Assembly: GCA_012519155.1 (NCBI GenBank)
Contig: JAAYQS010000182.1
Span: 1-58,688, forward strand
DNA: 58,688 nt
Direction: 5' to 3'
Source: Clostridiales bacterium
GTDB lineage: Bacteria > Bacillota > Clostridia > Clostridiales > Clostridiaceae
The notes under the pieces are model-generated. The model saw only the letters and a program-made list of their open reading frames with translations. It was not told the DNA's origin and did no database searches. A program made the position numbers and the translations under genes. Of this stretch, positions 1 through 7,967 are shown piece by piece (position 1 is the first letter of the stretch; every line of letters starts with the position of its first letter).

Positions 1-392
1 AAATTACATTTATAATTGATAGTGATTTAAATAATTATTCAGGGGAAAATAAATTTTATTTATCTAATTTTCCAGGTATAGCAGTAACAACTGGAATTGC
101 TACTAAAATAGATGGAAAGTATACTTTTTCAACAACATATGAAGAAACAAATTATACAACATTTGGATTTGATTTTAAAGTAAATGGAAATAGGTTTGTA
201 AATAATATAAGAAATATAAAAATTCCAACATGGGATGAAGGAGCAAGTACAGTTAATTATTCTTATAGCAGTCAATACTTTAATACCTTAAGTGATGGTG
301 GAATAAAAGGAAATCCTTCATTGACAGTATCTCAAGATGAAGAGGGAAATGTTACTGTTACTGCTAGAATAGTTGAAAAAAATAGCCAATAA
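1..392 (+). CDS. Exported protein, C-terminal fragment (unknown family)
   Basis: The frame beginning at base 3 is open from the window edge to TAA 390-392 and gives the last 129 residues of a protein whose start lies outside. I do not recognise the family. The fragment has no cysteine and no membrane helix. It is rich in Thr, Ser, Asn and Tyr with short alternating hydrophobic stretches, as in beta-rich extracellular proteins, and ends VEKNSQ without a wall-anchor motif. The SipW-type signal peptidase gene starts 74 bp downstream on the same strand. SipW enzymes are commonly encoded beside the secreted fibre or matrix proteins they process (TasA/camelysin type), so this may be such a substrate. 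That link is inference from position only. Confidence 0.6.
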   Translation, partial: ITFIIDSDLNNYSGENKFYLSNFPGIAVTTGIATKIDGKYTFSTTYEETNYTTFGFDFKVNGNRFVNNIRNIKIPTWDEGASTVNYSYSSQYFNTLSDGGIKGNPSLTVSQDEEGNVTVTARIVEKNSQ

Positions 393-466
393 AAAAGTAA
401 ATTCAAAATATACTTATGGTAATGATAAAATTTAATTATAACTAAAAAGACAATGGAGGCGCATTA

Positions 467-1234
467 ATGACAAAATCAGAGGTAAAAAAGGCTTTGAAAA
501 TTATAAAAAATGTTATAGGAACTATTTTACTTGTTATAGTAGTTTATGCTGTAATAGGTAATTTAGCAGCATTAAATAATACTTTATATAATGTAGTTCA
601 TTTTAGAAATTATGTAGTTTTAACAGGAAGTATGGAACCTAGTATTTCACCAGGTGATTATGTTACTATATTAAAGGTTAATAAGGACAAGCTAAAAGAA
701 GGAGACGTAATTACATACACAAGAGAAAATGCAGCTGTAACTCATAAAATTGTATCAATAGATGGTGATACTGTTATAACACAAGGTACTGCTAATAATA
801 TTGCAGATGATCCTATAACAAAAGAAGATATTATTGGTAAATGTGTATTTAAGATTCCTAAGGTAGGATATATAATGAAATTTATGTCATCATTATCTGG
901 ACTTATTCTTATATTTGGATTTACTGGTATAGCAATATTCTGGGAATTGACAGATCCTGAAAGAGAAAAAAATAAAGAAAAAGTTTTAGCTAAGGAAAAT
1001 GCCCAATTAGAAAATAGTATTAGAGAAAATACAAAAGAATATACAAAAGAAGATGCCTTAAGAGATATTATATTTGATAATTTAAAGGAATTTGGCAGAC
1101 TTAGCAAAGAAGATGAAGATGTTATTTTAAATGAAAAAAGTATTGATACTTTAAAAAATTGGTGCAAGGTTTCAGGAACTGTAGATTCTATTGAATCATT
1201 TTTTGATAAAATAAGTGGTGTCTTAGAAAAATAA
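467..1234 (+). CDS. sipW: Signal peptidase I, SipW (ER/archaeal) type
   Basis: Membrane signal peptidase that would cleave leader peptides of exported proteins. An N-terminal membrane helix (about residues 15-36) is followed by the catalytic Ser in GSMEP (Ser55) and SPGDYV. The second active-site region reads VTHKIV, with His93 where ordinary bacterial enzymes have Lys; this Ser-His arrangement defines the SipW/ER type. A second helix lies at about 140-160. After it comes an uncommon charged tail of about 90 residues rich in Lys and Glu, of unknown role. Start ATG 467 has a GGAGG ribosome site 9 bases upstream. The neighbour upstream is a possible substrate. Downstream is only an Rpn remnant and a terminator. 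Confidence 0.9.
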   Translation: MTKSEVKKALKIIKNVIGTILLVIVVYAVIGNLAALNNTLYNVVHFRNYVVLTGSMEPSISPGDYVTILKVNKDKLKEGDVITYTRENAAVTHKIVSIDGDTVITQGTANNIADDPITKEDIIGKCVFKIPKVGYIMKFMSSLSGLILIFGFTGIAIFWELTDPEREKNKEKVLAKENAQLENSIRENTKEYTKEDALRDIIFDNLKEFGRLSKEDEDVILNEKSIDTLKNWCKVSGTVDSIESFFDKISGVLEK

Positions 1235-1254
1235 AATATAGAGATATTTTCTAA

Positions 1255-1461
1255 GTTAATTTAAATGATTTAAAACTTATAAATAAGTCTTTTGTTACTA
1301 CTGATTATAAGGACACTGAATGTGATTTAATATATGAAGCTAAGATTAATTCTAATAAAATTGTATTTTACATTTTATTAGAATTTCAATCTACCATAGA
1401 TTATAGAATGCCCTTAAGATTATTATTTTATATGTGTGAAGTACTTAGAGAATATACTAAA
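1255..1461 (+). pseudogene. Rpn-family recombination-promoting nuclease remnant
   Basis: An open stretch without a start codon, directly after the signal peptidase, reads roughly NDLKLINKSFVTTDYKD, then ECDLIYEAKI, VFYILLEFQS, and DYRMPLRLLFYMCEVLREY. This matches the N-terminal PD-(D/E)XK region of Rpn/YhgA-type putative transposase-nucleases: the acidic residue in ECDLIY, ExQS, then the DxRMPLRLL segment. Only about 65 residues remain of a protein that is usually near 300. There is no ribosome site, and the reading runs into a terminator. It is a decayed fragment, and nothing suggests that it is expressed. Confidence 0.6.
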
Positions 1462-1497
1462 AATAAACTGTTTGTAATGCACAGTTTATTTTTTTAT
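1462..1497 (+). terminator. Intrinsic terminator after sipW/Rpn remnant
   Basis: Perfect 10-bp stem AATAAACTGT (1462-1471) with ACAGTTTATT (1481-1490), 9-base loop, followed by a run of T. Confidence 0.75.
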
Positions 1498-1539
1498 AAA
1501 AAAGAAAAACAAAGTGGGGGAACCACCTTGCTTTTCTTT
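1491..1539 (-). terminator. Intrinsic terminator for the minus-strand DUF6873-like gene
   Basis: A 17-position stem (1501-1517 with 1523-1539) has two positions that are A.C mismatches on the + strand but G.U wobbles when transcribed on the - strand. On the - strand it is followed by a U-rich tail (TTTTTCTTTTTTAT). It therefore fits termination of the leftward transcript from 1807-2511, about 270 bases after that gene's stop. The rest of 1540-1806 holds one perfect 8-bp hairpin (GTTTCTTC 1576-1583 with GAAGAAAC 1589-1596) and AT-rich sequence with no gene that I can see. Confidence 0.55.
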
Positions 1540-1806
1540 GAAAATAAAAAATGTTAAAAAAGGAGTTGAGAAGAAGTTTCTTCAAAGAGAAGAAACCTGA
1601 GAGTATATTAAATCCCTCACTTCATTATCGAATGACTTCGACAATACTTTATACTTTTTTTAAAAAAAAATAAAAAAAAAATTATTTAGAAATAATATTG
1701 TTAAATTATTTGTGAAAAAAATAAAATTTATTGAAAAAGTTTATCCTAATTTTGCTATATGAATAAGTAACAATTTAAGTATTTTGAGAATAATATATAG
1801 GGAAAA

Positions 1807-2511
1807 TTAAACAACAAAAAGACTACCTCTATCTATAAGTTTGCCTGGTTTTAAGGATAAAACAGTAATATTATGCTTTTTTAAAAAATCCATAAGAATA
1901 TTTCCATACTTATATTCATTAATATCGCCAAATGTACCTAAAGTATTTTCATTAAGCATTCCACCTATTCCACCTATAAATCCATAATTCATAGAAGGAA
2001 GGATTATATCACCATAGGGTATATAAAGAACATCTACATTATCTAGTTTTAAAAATGCATTATAAATACCTTTATCATTTGTTACAAATACATTTTCTTT
2101 TAATGGTAAGATGGAGCATTTTGTATATCCTTGCGAAACATTTACAATTTTTTTGTATTGTACATTTTTTAGCAAATTTTCATCAGTGTACTTGGTGTAA
2201 TGAACAAAATATTCTTTTGTAATAAGTGCATTTAAAATTATATCCTTAGGATATGTATCATTTAAAGAATTTTTTGAAAGTACATATTTTATATTGTTTT
2301 TTTCTAATATATTTAAAAAATCTAAGGAAATATCTCTTTGTACAATAACTTTTCTTTCCACTTTGTTCAAAACATTAAATTGTATATCAACATGGCCATC
2401 TATAGCTTTATAAACTAAATTTGTTCTTGGCAATTTTATTGGTGATAATCCAAAATTCTTTAAAGTGTTCATTTCAATATCTGTAGTTCTGTAATCAACA
2501 AAACAGTTCAT
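1807..2511 (-). CDS. DUF6873-like protein (GME-fold candidate)
   Basis: A 234-residue soluble protein on the minus strand, with no signal peptide or membrane helix. It resembles the clostridial DUF6873 family, thought to have the fold of guanidino-group-modifying enzymes (amidinotransferase/arginine deiminase type). I base this on overall likeness, with a Gly-rich segment YGFIGGIGGML near residue 175 and a closing region LKPGKLIDRGSLF. No enzymatic activity can be stated from sequence. Start ATG (complement of 2509-2511) is preceded by AAGGAAG. It stands alone, divergent from ytxC, with its own downstream terminator at about 1500. Confidence 0.6.
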   Translation of the reverse strand: MNCFVDYRTTDIEMNTLKNFGLSPIKLPRTNLVYKAIDGHVDIQFNVLNKVERKVIVQRDISLDFLNILEKNNIKYVLSKNSLNDTYPKDIILNALITKEYFVHYTKYTDENLLKNVQYKKIVNVSQGYTKCSILPLKENVFVTNDKGIYNAFLKLDNVDVLYIPYGDIILPSMNYGFIGGIGGMLNENTLGTFGDINEYKYGNILMDFLKKHNITVLSLKPGKLIDRGSLFVV

Positions 2512-2716
2512 TAAAAAAACTTCCTTTCAAAATATGCTTAATAATTACTAATTTAATATTAGAATAAAAAAAATTTAGTAAAAGGTCAAATAAATTATAA
2601 AAAGTAGTATTTTTATTTTATTTTTTGGCAAAATAATCGTAGATAAAAAAGTAAAGCTTATAAAAGTTAAATCTTTTAAAAAAACAAAAAAGTAATGCTA
2701 AGAAGGGAGTAGAAAG

Positions 2717-3571
2717 ATGTTGGTATTAAAAATGATATATTCAAAGGATATTGATTTATCAGTGGACTTACAAGAACTTAAGGCATTGCTAAAGCATAAA
2801 AATATAAATATAGGTTTTGTTGAAAGTGAAGATGGTAGTAATTGTTCCATAAAAATAATATATGATGAAAAATCAAATGATTATTTAGAAAAAGAAAATA
2901 TAATTAAAATGTATATTAGTAATGTTTTGTATAAATTAGTATTAAAACAATATAAAGAAAAAGAATTATACCAAATCCTAAGTGAAGATTTTTTTTTCTT
3001 AAAGCAAGATGAAATACTAAAGGTAGAAGAAGCTGTTTTAAATACATTAAATTTACAAAAATTCATATGTGAAGATTTATTTGTCTTTTGTTCTAATAAG
3101 GTAAATGATATTTTAGAAAAAATAAGAGAATGTATAGATGAAAATAATGAAATAAATATAAATGGATTTTTAACTTTTCGTACTAAGCAATACAGGGAAG
3201 ACATAGAAGATATAGTAGAAAAGGTAGTAGAAAAGTACATGGTAGACAAAGAATACAAAGAATTTATTAAGCTTCTTAAATACTTTGTAGATATACAGGA
3301 AAGCAAAATAGATAAAGTTTTTTTATATGTTCAACCTCAAGGTGGTTACATTTTAAAGGATGAATTGGGAAAAGACATGTTAAATGTTTTTCTAAATGAA
3401 TTAAATGATTGTAAAATAGGTGTTGATGCTAATTTAGAAGATGTAATTATAAGTGGACTTATTACAAGTGTTCCTAAAAAAATAATGATTTATGGAAAGG
3501 AAGCTTGTAGTAACAAAGAATTTATTGAAACAATAATAAAAGTATTTGGCAATAGGGTTATTATATGTTAA
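2717..3571 (+). CDS. ytxC: Putative sporulation protein YtxC
   Basis: A 284-residue protein that matches clostridial/bacillar YtxC in length and overall character: a Lys/Glu-rich alpha-helical protein with the segment NGFLTFRTKQYREDIEDIVEKVVEKYMVD cut across residues 155-182 (FRTKQY and the acidic helix are the recognisable part) and a C-terminal region VPKKIMIYGKE. YtxC is associated with sporulation, with no known biochemical activity. Start ATG 2717 follows AAGGGAG. In many relatives ytxC sits next to thrS and infC. Here infC follows directly and thrS is not in the window. No terminator is obvious before the infC promoter. Confidence 0.75.
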   Translation: MLVLKMIYSKDIDLSVDLQELKALLKHKNINIGFVESEDGSNCSIKIIYDEKSNDYLEKENIIKMYISNVLYKLVLKQYKEKELYQILSEDFFFLKQDEILKVEEAVLNTLNLQKFICEDLFVFCSNKVNDILEKIRECIDENNEININGFLTFRTKQYREDIEDIVEKVVEKYMVDKEYKEFIKLLKYFVDIQESKIDKVFLYVQPQGGYILKDELGKDMLNVFLNELNDCKIGVDANLEDVIISGLITSVPKKIMIYGKEACSNKEFIETIIKVFGNRVIIC

Positions 3572-3622
3572 GAATATATATTTATAAGTTCATATATTCA
3601 TATAAATTTATAAATAAAAGTG

Positions 3623-3651
3623 TTGACAGTGATGTTTTATTGTGATAATAT
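3623..3651 (+). promoter_or_regulatory. Promoter of the infC operon
   Basis: TTGACA at 3623-3628, 17 bases, then TAATAT at 3646-3651 with an extended TGA just before it. This is a strong SigA-type promoter, and a start near 3658 would give the leader below. Confidence 0.75.
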
Positions 3652-3657
3652 ATGATT

Positions 3658-3760
3658 TGTTAAGAAGAAACAGCCGTTTCTCACCATACAACGCATTTTC
3701 ATGTAGTTAGTTTGGTTTTTTGATTAGTAAATTATGAGGCGGCTTATGCCGTCTTTTTTT
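3658..3760 (+). promoter_or_regulatory. L20-type ribosomal-protein leader with terminator
   Basis: Transcribed leader between the promoter and infC. It contains TCTCACCATACAACGCATTTT and CATGTAGTTAG-like segments typical of the Firmicute L20 leader, which mimics the 23S rRNA site bound by L20. It ends in a terminator: AGGCGGC (3737-3743) with GCCGTCT (3748-3754) and T7. In Bacillus, L20 binding to this leader stabilises the terminator and shuts off infC-rpmI-rplT. The same logic is inferred here. The family assignment is from eye recognition, not a covariance-model search. Confidence 0.7.
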
Positions 3761-3835
3761 ATGTATTAAATTTTGAGATTTTGCATTTATAAATGCATTA
3801 TCATAAAGTTCCTTTTATTTTCGGAGGTGAAAATT

Positions 3836-4348
3836 ATTAATAAAAATTATATAGTAAATGAGGATATAAGAGACAAAGAAGTAAGAGTAATTGCAAATGA
3901 TGGTTCTCAGTTAGGAATTATGCCAACTAAAAAGGCACAAGGGATAGCAGACGATGCAGAATTAGACTTAGTTATGATATCCCCAGGAGCTAAACCACCA
4001 GTATGCAAGATTATGGATTTAGGTAAGTTCATATATGAGCAATCTAAAAAAGAAAAGGAAGCAAGGAAAAATCAAAAGGTTGTAAGCATAAAAGAAATTA
4101 GAGTAAGTCTTACAATTGAAGAACATGATATTTCAATTAAAGCTAAAAATGCAAGAAAGTTCTTATTAGACGGGGACAAAGTTAAAATTACTGTTAGATT
4201 TAGAGGAAGAGAAATGGAACTTGGCCACTTAGGTCAAAAGATTCTAGACAACTTTGCAAACAAGTTAGAGGATGTTTCAGTAATTGAAAAGCCTGCTAAA
4301 CGTGAAGGCAGAAATATGACAGTCGTTTTAGGCCCTAAGAAAGCGTAA
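3836..4348 (+). CDS. infC: Translation initiation factor IF-3, ATT start
   Basis: IF-3 binds the 30S subunit, keeps it free of 50S and proofreads initiator tRNA pairing. The protein (about 170 residues) shows [16 protein letters not shown] at its N-terminus, the [13 protein letters not shown] segment, the Lys-rich linker [11 protein letters not shown] and the C-terminal domain with RFRGREM. The only good ribosome site, GGAGGT 3823-3828, sits 7 bases before ATT 3836. Upstream in-frame TTG 3773 has no site and follows the leader terminator directly. ATT starts are known for infC in other bacteria and let IF-3 reduce its own synthesis. First gene of infC-rpmI-rplT. Confidence 0.93.
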   Translation: MNKNYIVNEDIRDKEVRVIANDGSQLGIMPTKKAQGIADDAELDLVMISPGAKPPVCKIMDLGKFIYEQSKKEKEARKNQKVVSIKEIRVSLTIEEHDISIKAKNARKFLLDGDKVKITVRFRGREMELGHLGQKILDNFANKLEDVSVIEKPAKREGRNMTVVLGPKKA

Positions 4349-4369
4349 TCTGAGAGGAGGATATTTATC

Positions 4370-4567
4370 ATGCCAAAAATGAAAACTAATAGAAGTGCAG
4401 CAAAAAGATTTAGAAAAACAGGTAGTGGAAAGTTAAAGAGAGCTAAAGCTTTCAGAAAACACATTTTAACAAAGAAGAGCCAAAAGAGAAAGAGAAATCT
4501 TAGAAAGAATGGTTATGTTGCAACAAATCAAGAAAAGACTATGAAAAAATTATTAGCATGTCTATAA
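4370..4567 (+). CDS. rpmI: 50S ribosomal protein L35
   Basis: A 65-residue, very basic protein with the L35 signature [14 protein letters not shown] at the start, then [13 protein letters not shown] and the KRKRNLRK region. Length is normal for L35. Start ATG 4370 follows GAGGAGG, and the gene lies 21 bp after infC and 26 bp before rplT, as in the conserved infC-rpmI-rplT operon. It is controlled by the L20 leader upstream of infC (inferred). Confidence 0.97.
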   Translation: MPKMKTNRSAAKRFRKTGSGKLKRAKAFRKHILTKKSQKRKRNLRKNGYVATNQEKTMKKLLACL

Positions 4568-4593
4568 TTTTGAGCAATTAGGAGGTTTATACA

Positions 4594-4953
4594 ATGGCAA
4601 GAGTAAAGAGAGCTACTAACGCTCGTAAGAATCATAAAAAAGTTTTAAAACTTGCAAAAGGATATTACGGTGGAAAAAGTAAGTTATTTAAAACTGCTAA
4701 TGAATCAGTTATCAGAGCATTAAGAAATGCTTATGTTGGAAGAAGATTAAAGAAAAGAGATTATAGAAGATTATGGATAGCTAGAATTAATGCAGCTACA
4801 AGAATGAACGATCTTTCTTATTCAAAATTCATGAATGGAATTAAGTTAGCTGGAATAGACATAAACAGAAAGATGTTATCTGAAATAGCTATTAATGATC
4901 CAAAAGCATTTACTGAATTAGTAGAAGTTGCTAAAAAGCAATTAAATGCATAA
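4594..4953 (+). CDS. rplT: 50S ribosomal protein L20
   Basis: A 119-residue basic protein with the L20 hallmarks: N-terminal [15 protein letters not shown] extension, [35 protein letters not shown] and a C-terminal globular part that includes [11 protein letters not shown]20 is an early 23S-binding assembly protein and, in Firmicutes, the autogenous repressor of its own operon through the leader at 3658-3760. Start ATG 4594 follows TTAGGAGGT. A strong terminator follows the gene. Confidence 0.97.
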   Translation: MARVKRATNARKNHKKVLKLAKGYYGGKSKLFKTANESVIRALRNAYVGRRLKKRDYRRLWIARINAATRMNDLSYSKFMNGIKLAGIDINRKMLSEIAINDPKAFTELVEVAKKQLNA

Positions 4954-4958
4954 TTAAT

Positions 4959-4988
4959 AAAAAAGTGGCCTTAGGTCACTTTTTTTAT
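4959..4988 (+). terminator. Terminator of infC-rpmI-rplT
   Basis: AAAAAGTGGCC with GGTCACTTTTT around a TTA loop (one G.U), then T7. It closes the ribosomal operon. Confidence 0.85.
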
Positions 4989-5112
4989 ACATAAAATTAA
5001 ATATAGTAATTATGTTAAGTTTAAGTTAAAAAAAATGTGTGCTTATTTTTAATTATCATTTTATATGATATTATAAAAGTTAAGAATATTTAAGAATGCT
5101 TGGAGTGGTAAT

Positions 5113-6474
5113 ATGAACAATATAGTAACAAAGAAAAGAATGAGGCTTAGCAGTGTTCAAATCTTAACATTAGGTTTTTTAATAGTAATATTAATTGGAG
5201 GTATTTTATTATCATTACCTATTTCATCTGTAAAGGGTGAATTTACTAATCTGCTTGATTGTTTATTTACTGCAACATCAGCTGTTGGGGTAAATGGACT
5301 TGTAGTTATAGATACTGGAACACATTGGAGTTTTTTTGGTCAAATAATTATATTATTACTTATAGAAATTGGTGGCTTGGGATTTATGTCCTTTGCAACA
5401 TTTATTGTAAGCTTTTTTGGAAAAAGAATTACACTAAGAGACAGACTTGTAATGCAGGAGTCAATGAATACTTTTGATATTCAGGGTATAGTTAAAATGG
5501 TAAGGTATGTAATAGGCTTTACATTTTTAATAGAAGGTCTTGGAGCAGCTGTTTTATCAGTAAGATTTATACCTATGTATGGATTAGGAAAAGGTATATA
5601 TTATAGTATTTTTCATTCTATATCAGCTTTTTGTAATGCCGGTTTTGACTTATTTGGAGGTTATTCAAGTCTTACATCATTTTCTCATGATCCATTAGTT
5701 ATAATTACAATTACAATGATTTTTATAATTGGTGGTATAGGTTTTACAGTATGGATAGAACTTTATAATTACAGCTATAATAAAAAGAAATATAGAAAAT
5801 TATCTATTAATACAAAACTTGTAGTGTTAGTTACTATAATTTTATTAGTAATTGGTACATTATTCATATTAGTAGGTGAATATAATAATCCTAAAACTAT
5901 TGGAGGTTATTCCTTATTTGATAAAATTATGAATGCATTTTTATCAAGTGCATCTCCAAGAACAGCAGGTTTTAACAGTGTATCTATTGATGATATGACA
6001 AATGGTAGTAAATTGTCAACTGTTCTATTAATGTACATAGGAGGGTCACCTGGATCCACAGCAGGGGGTATAAAGACTACAACTTTTGGTATAATAATTC
6101 TTACAGTAATTAGCGTTATAAAAGGTAGGGAAGATGTGGAGGTATTTGAAAGAAAAATACCTAAAGATCTTGTTTATAAGGCATTTTCATTATCAATTAT
6201 TGGTTTAGCATTAGTATTTATAGTAAGCACAATATTATCTTATACACAACCTTCAGAAAAATATATTGATGTTCTTTATGAAGCAGCATCAGCTTTTGGA
6301 ACTGTTGGATTAACAACTGGGGTGACACAAAGATTAGGGACAATAAGCAAAATTGTTGTTATGATTACAATGTATTTAGGAAGAGTTGGACCAATTACAG
6401 TTGTTTTAGCCTTTATAAATAACAAAAAGAAGAGAGTATATAAATATCCTGAAACTAAAATACTTATTGGATAG
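5113..6474 (+). CDS. ktrB: Potassium uptake protein, TrkH/KtrB family channel subunit
   Basis: A 453-residue polytopic membrane protein. Four pore-loop repeats with their filter glycines are visible: TSAVGVNGL near residue 55, ISAFCNAGFDLFG near 175, SSASPRTAGFNS near 280 and ASAFGTVGLTTG near 395. The GGSPGSTAGGIKTTT segment typical of TrkH/KtrB lies in the third repeat. It forms the ion-conducting part of a K+ (or Na+/K+) uptake system and works with the cytoplasmic ring protein encoded immediately downstream. Start ATG 5113 follows TTGGAGTGG. The gene lies 11 bp before ktrA, and the two are presumably one transcript. Confidence 0.93.
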   Translation: MNNIVTKKRMRLSSVQILTLGFLIVILIGGILLSLPISSVKGEFTNLLDCLFTATSAVGVNGLVVIDTGTHWSFFGQIIILLLIEIGGLGFMSFATFIVSFFGKRITLRDRLVMQESMNTFDIQGIVKMVRYVIGFTFLIEGLGAAVLSVRFIPMYGLGKGIYYSIFHSISAFCNAGFDLFGGYSSLTSFSHDPLVIITITMIFIIGGIGFTVWIELYNYSYNKKKYRKLSINTKLVVLVTIILLVIGTLFILVGEYNNPKTIGGYSLFDKIMNAFLSSASPRTAGFNSVSIDDMTNGSKLSTVLLMYIGGSPGSTAGGIKTTTFGIIILTVISVIKGREDVEVFERKIPKDLVYKAFSLSIIGLALVFIVSTILSYTQPSEKYIDVLYEAASAFGTVGLTTGVTQRLGTISKIVVMITMYLGRVGPITVVLAFINNKKKRVYKYPETKILIG

Positions 6475-6485
6475 GAGGAATTTTT

Positions 6486-7157
6486 ATGACAGAAAAACAA
6501 TTTGTAATAATAGGACTTGGAAGATTTGGTTCATCTATAGCAGAAACATTATTTTCTCTTGGAAATGATGTACTTGTTATAGATAAAAATGAAGAATGTG
6601 TTCAAGATATTTCAGATAAGGTAACTCATGCAGTTCAAATGGATGCTACTGATGAAAATGCATTAAAAAGCCTTGGCATAAGAAATTTTGATGTGGCAAT
6701 AGTAACTATAGGTGATGATATACAATCTAGCATAATGGCTACACTTCTATTAAAAGAACTTGGTGTAAAATATATAGTTGCTAAAGCTAAAAATGACCTT
6801 CATGAAAAAGTGCTAAAAAAGATTGGTGCAGATAAAGTAATTTTACCTGAAAAAGAAATGGGTATTAGAATTGCCCATAATCTTGTATCTTCAAATATAT
6901 TAGAATATATTGATTTATCACCGGACTACAGTATAATTGAAATTGAAGCAATTGATGAATGGTGTGATAAGTCATTAAAAGAATTAAATTTACGTTCAAA
7001 ATATGGAATAAATATTATAGGATTAAAAGGCAATAATGGGATTAATATATCACCTGGGGCTGATGAAATAATAAATAAAGGTGACATAATGGTTGCTATA
7101 GGCTCTGCAGATGATTTGAAGAAAGTTGAAGAAGAAATAGTAAAATCTAACAGATAA
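6486..7157 (+). CDS. ktrA: Potassium uptake regulator, TrkA/KtrA family
   Basis: A 223-residue cytoplasmic protein. An N-terminal RCK/Rossmann domain has the nucleotide-binding GLGRFGSSIAETL, the acidic VIDKNEE strand end and MDATDENAL. A C-terminal RCK_C domain follows from about residue 135 and ends with GDIMVAIGSADDLKKVEE. These rings bind ATP/ADP or NAD(H), and in Firmicutes also c-di-AMP, to gate the KtrB channel. The gene is paired with ktrB, with ribosome site AGGAGG and start ATG 6486. Length is usual for the family. Confidence 0.93.
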   Translation: MTEKQFVIIGLGRFGSSIAETLFSLGNDVLVIDKNEECVQDISDKVTHAVQMDATDENALKSLGIRNFDVAIVTIGDDIQSSIMATLLLKELGVKYIVAKAKNDLHEKVLKKIGADKVILPEKEMGIRIAHNLVSSNILEYIDLSPDYSIIEIEAIDEWCDKSLKELNLRSKYGINIIGLKGNNGINISPGADEIINKGDIMVAIGSADDLKKVEEEIVKSNR

Positions 7158-7172
7158 AAGGTTGTGTAAAAT

Positions 7173-7967
7173 TTGGTTTTTATTGAAAGTAAGAATAATG
7201 CACTCTTTAAAGAGACTAAAAAACTTAAGGATAGGAAAGGTAGAAACAAGGCTTCTAAGTATATAATTGAAGGATTTCGCTTAGTTGAAGAAGCTTTAAA
7301 AGCACGTGTAGATATAGAATATATTTTTATAGAATCTGATGAAATGGAAAAATTTAATAATTGTTTATTAAAATTTCATAGGGATTATGTAAATTCTATA
7401 AAAATATATGAAATTTCAAAAAATTTAAATAAAGAGTTAGCGTCTACAGAAAATCCACAAGGGGTAACAGCTGTTATAAACATGAATACATCAAAATTTA
7501 ATTATAATGGCAGTTTTTATATTTTATGTGATAAGGTTCAGGATCCAGGAAATCTTGGAACAATAATAAGAACAAGCCATGCAGCAGGTGTTGATGGCAT
7601 AATATTAACTAAAGGCACAGTTGATGTGTATAATGATAAAACCTTACGTTCAACTATGGGATCGATTTTTTATATTCCTATAATTTATGATGATGATAAT
7701 TTTTCTATAATTAAATCTTTTAAGGAAAAAAATTATGATATAGTTGCTACATCTTTGCAGGCAGAAAATGATTTTTTTAATGAAAATTTAAAAGGAAATA
7801 CAATAATTGTAGTTGGCAATGAAGGTAATGGAGTAACTAGTGATATTTATAATTTAAGTAACAAAAAGGTTAAAATTCCAATGCCAGGAGGGGCAGAATC
7901 TCTTAATGTATCTGTTGCTACTTCAATAATAATCTATGAAAAATTAAGACAAAGCAGAGGGAATTAA
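7173..7967 (+). CDS. TrmH/SpoU-family RNA 2'-O-methyltransferase
   Basis: A 264-residue SPOUT methylase that uses S-adenosylmethionine to modify ribose in rRNA or tRNA. The N-terminal substrate-binding domain (ESKNNALFKETKKLKDRKGR, IEGFRLVEEAL) is followed by the knot domain with DKVQDPGNLGTIIRTSHAAG, VGNEGNGV and PMPGGAESLNVSVATSIIIYE, which are motifs 1-3 of the family. The target nucleotide is not evident. Start is TTG 7173 behind AAAGG. The last codon and stop (AAT TAA) fall inside the 5' edge of an intergenic repeat, so the natural C-terminus may have been replaced. Clostridia often carry this gene between ktrA and pheS. Confidence 0.9.
   Translation: MVFIESKNNALFKETKKLKDRKGRNKASKYIIEGFRLVEEALKARVDIEYIFIESDEMEKFNNCLLKFHRDYVNSIKIYEISKNLNKELASTENPQGVTAVINMNTSKFNYNGSFYILCDKVQDPGNLGTIIRTSHAAGVDGIILTKGTVDVYNDKTLRSTMGSIFYIPIIYDDDNFSIIKSFKEKNYDIVATSLQAENDFFNENLKGNTIIVVGNEGNGVTSDIYNLSNKKVKIPMPGGAESLNVSVATSIIIYEKLRQSRGN

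Noticed and set aside
1540-1806. Hidden small gene or RNA between the Rpn remnant and the DUF6873-like gene
   Set aside because: Only one 8-bp hairpin (1576-1596) without T tract or promoter was found, and no reading frame with a ribosome site.
3773-3835. TTG 3773 as the start of infC
   Set aside because: It lies 13 bases after the leader terminator with no ribosome site. GGAGGT at 3823-3828 fits ATT 3836, and the family N-terminus begins there.
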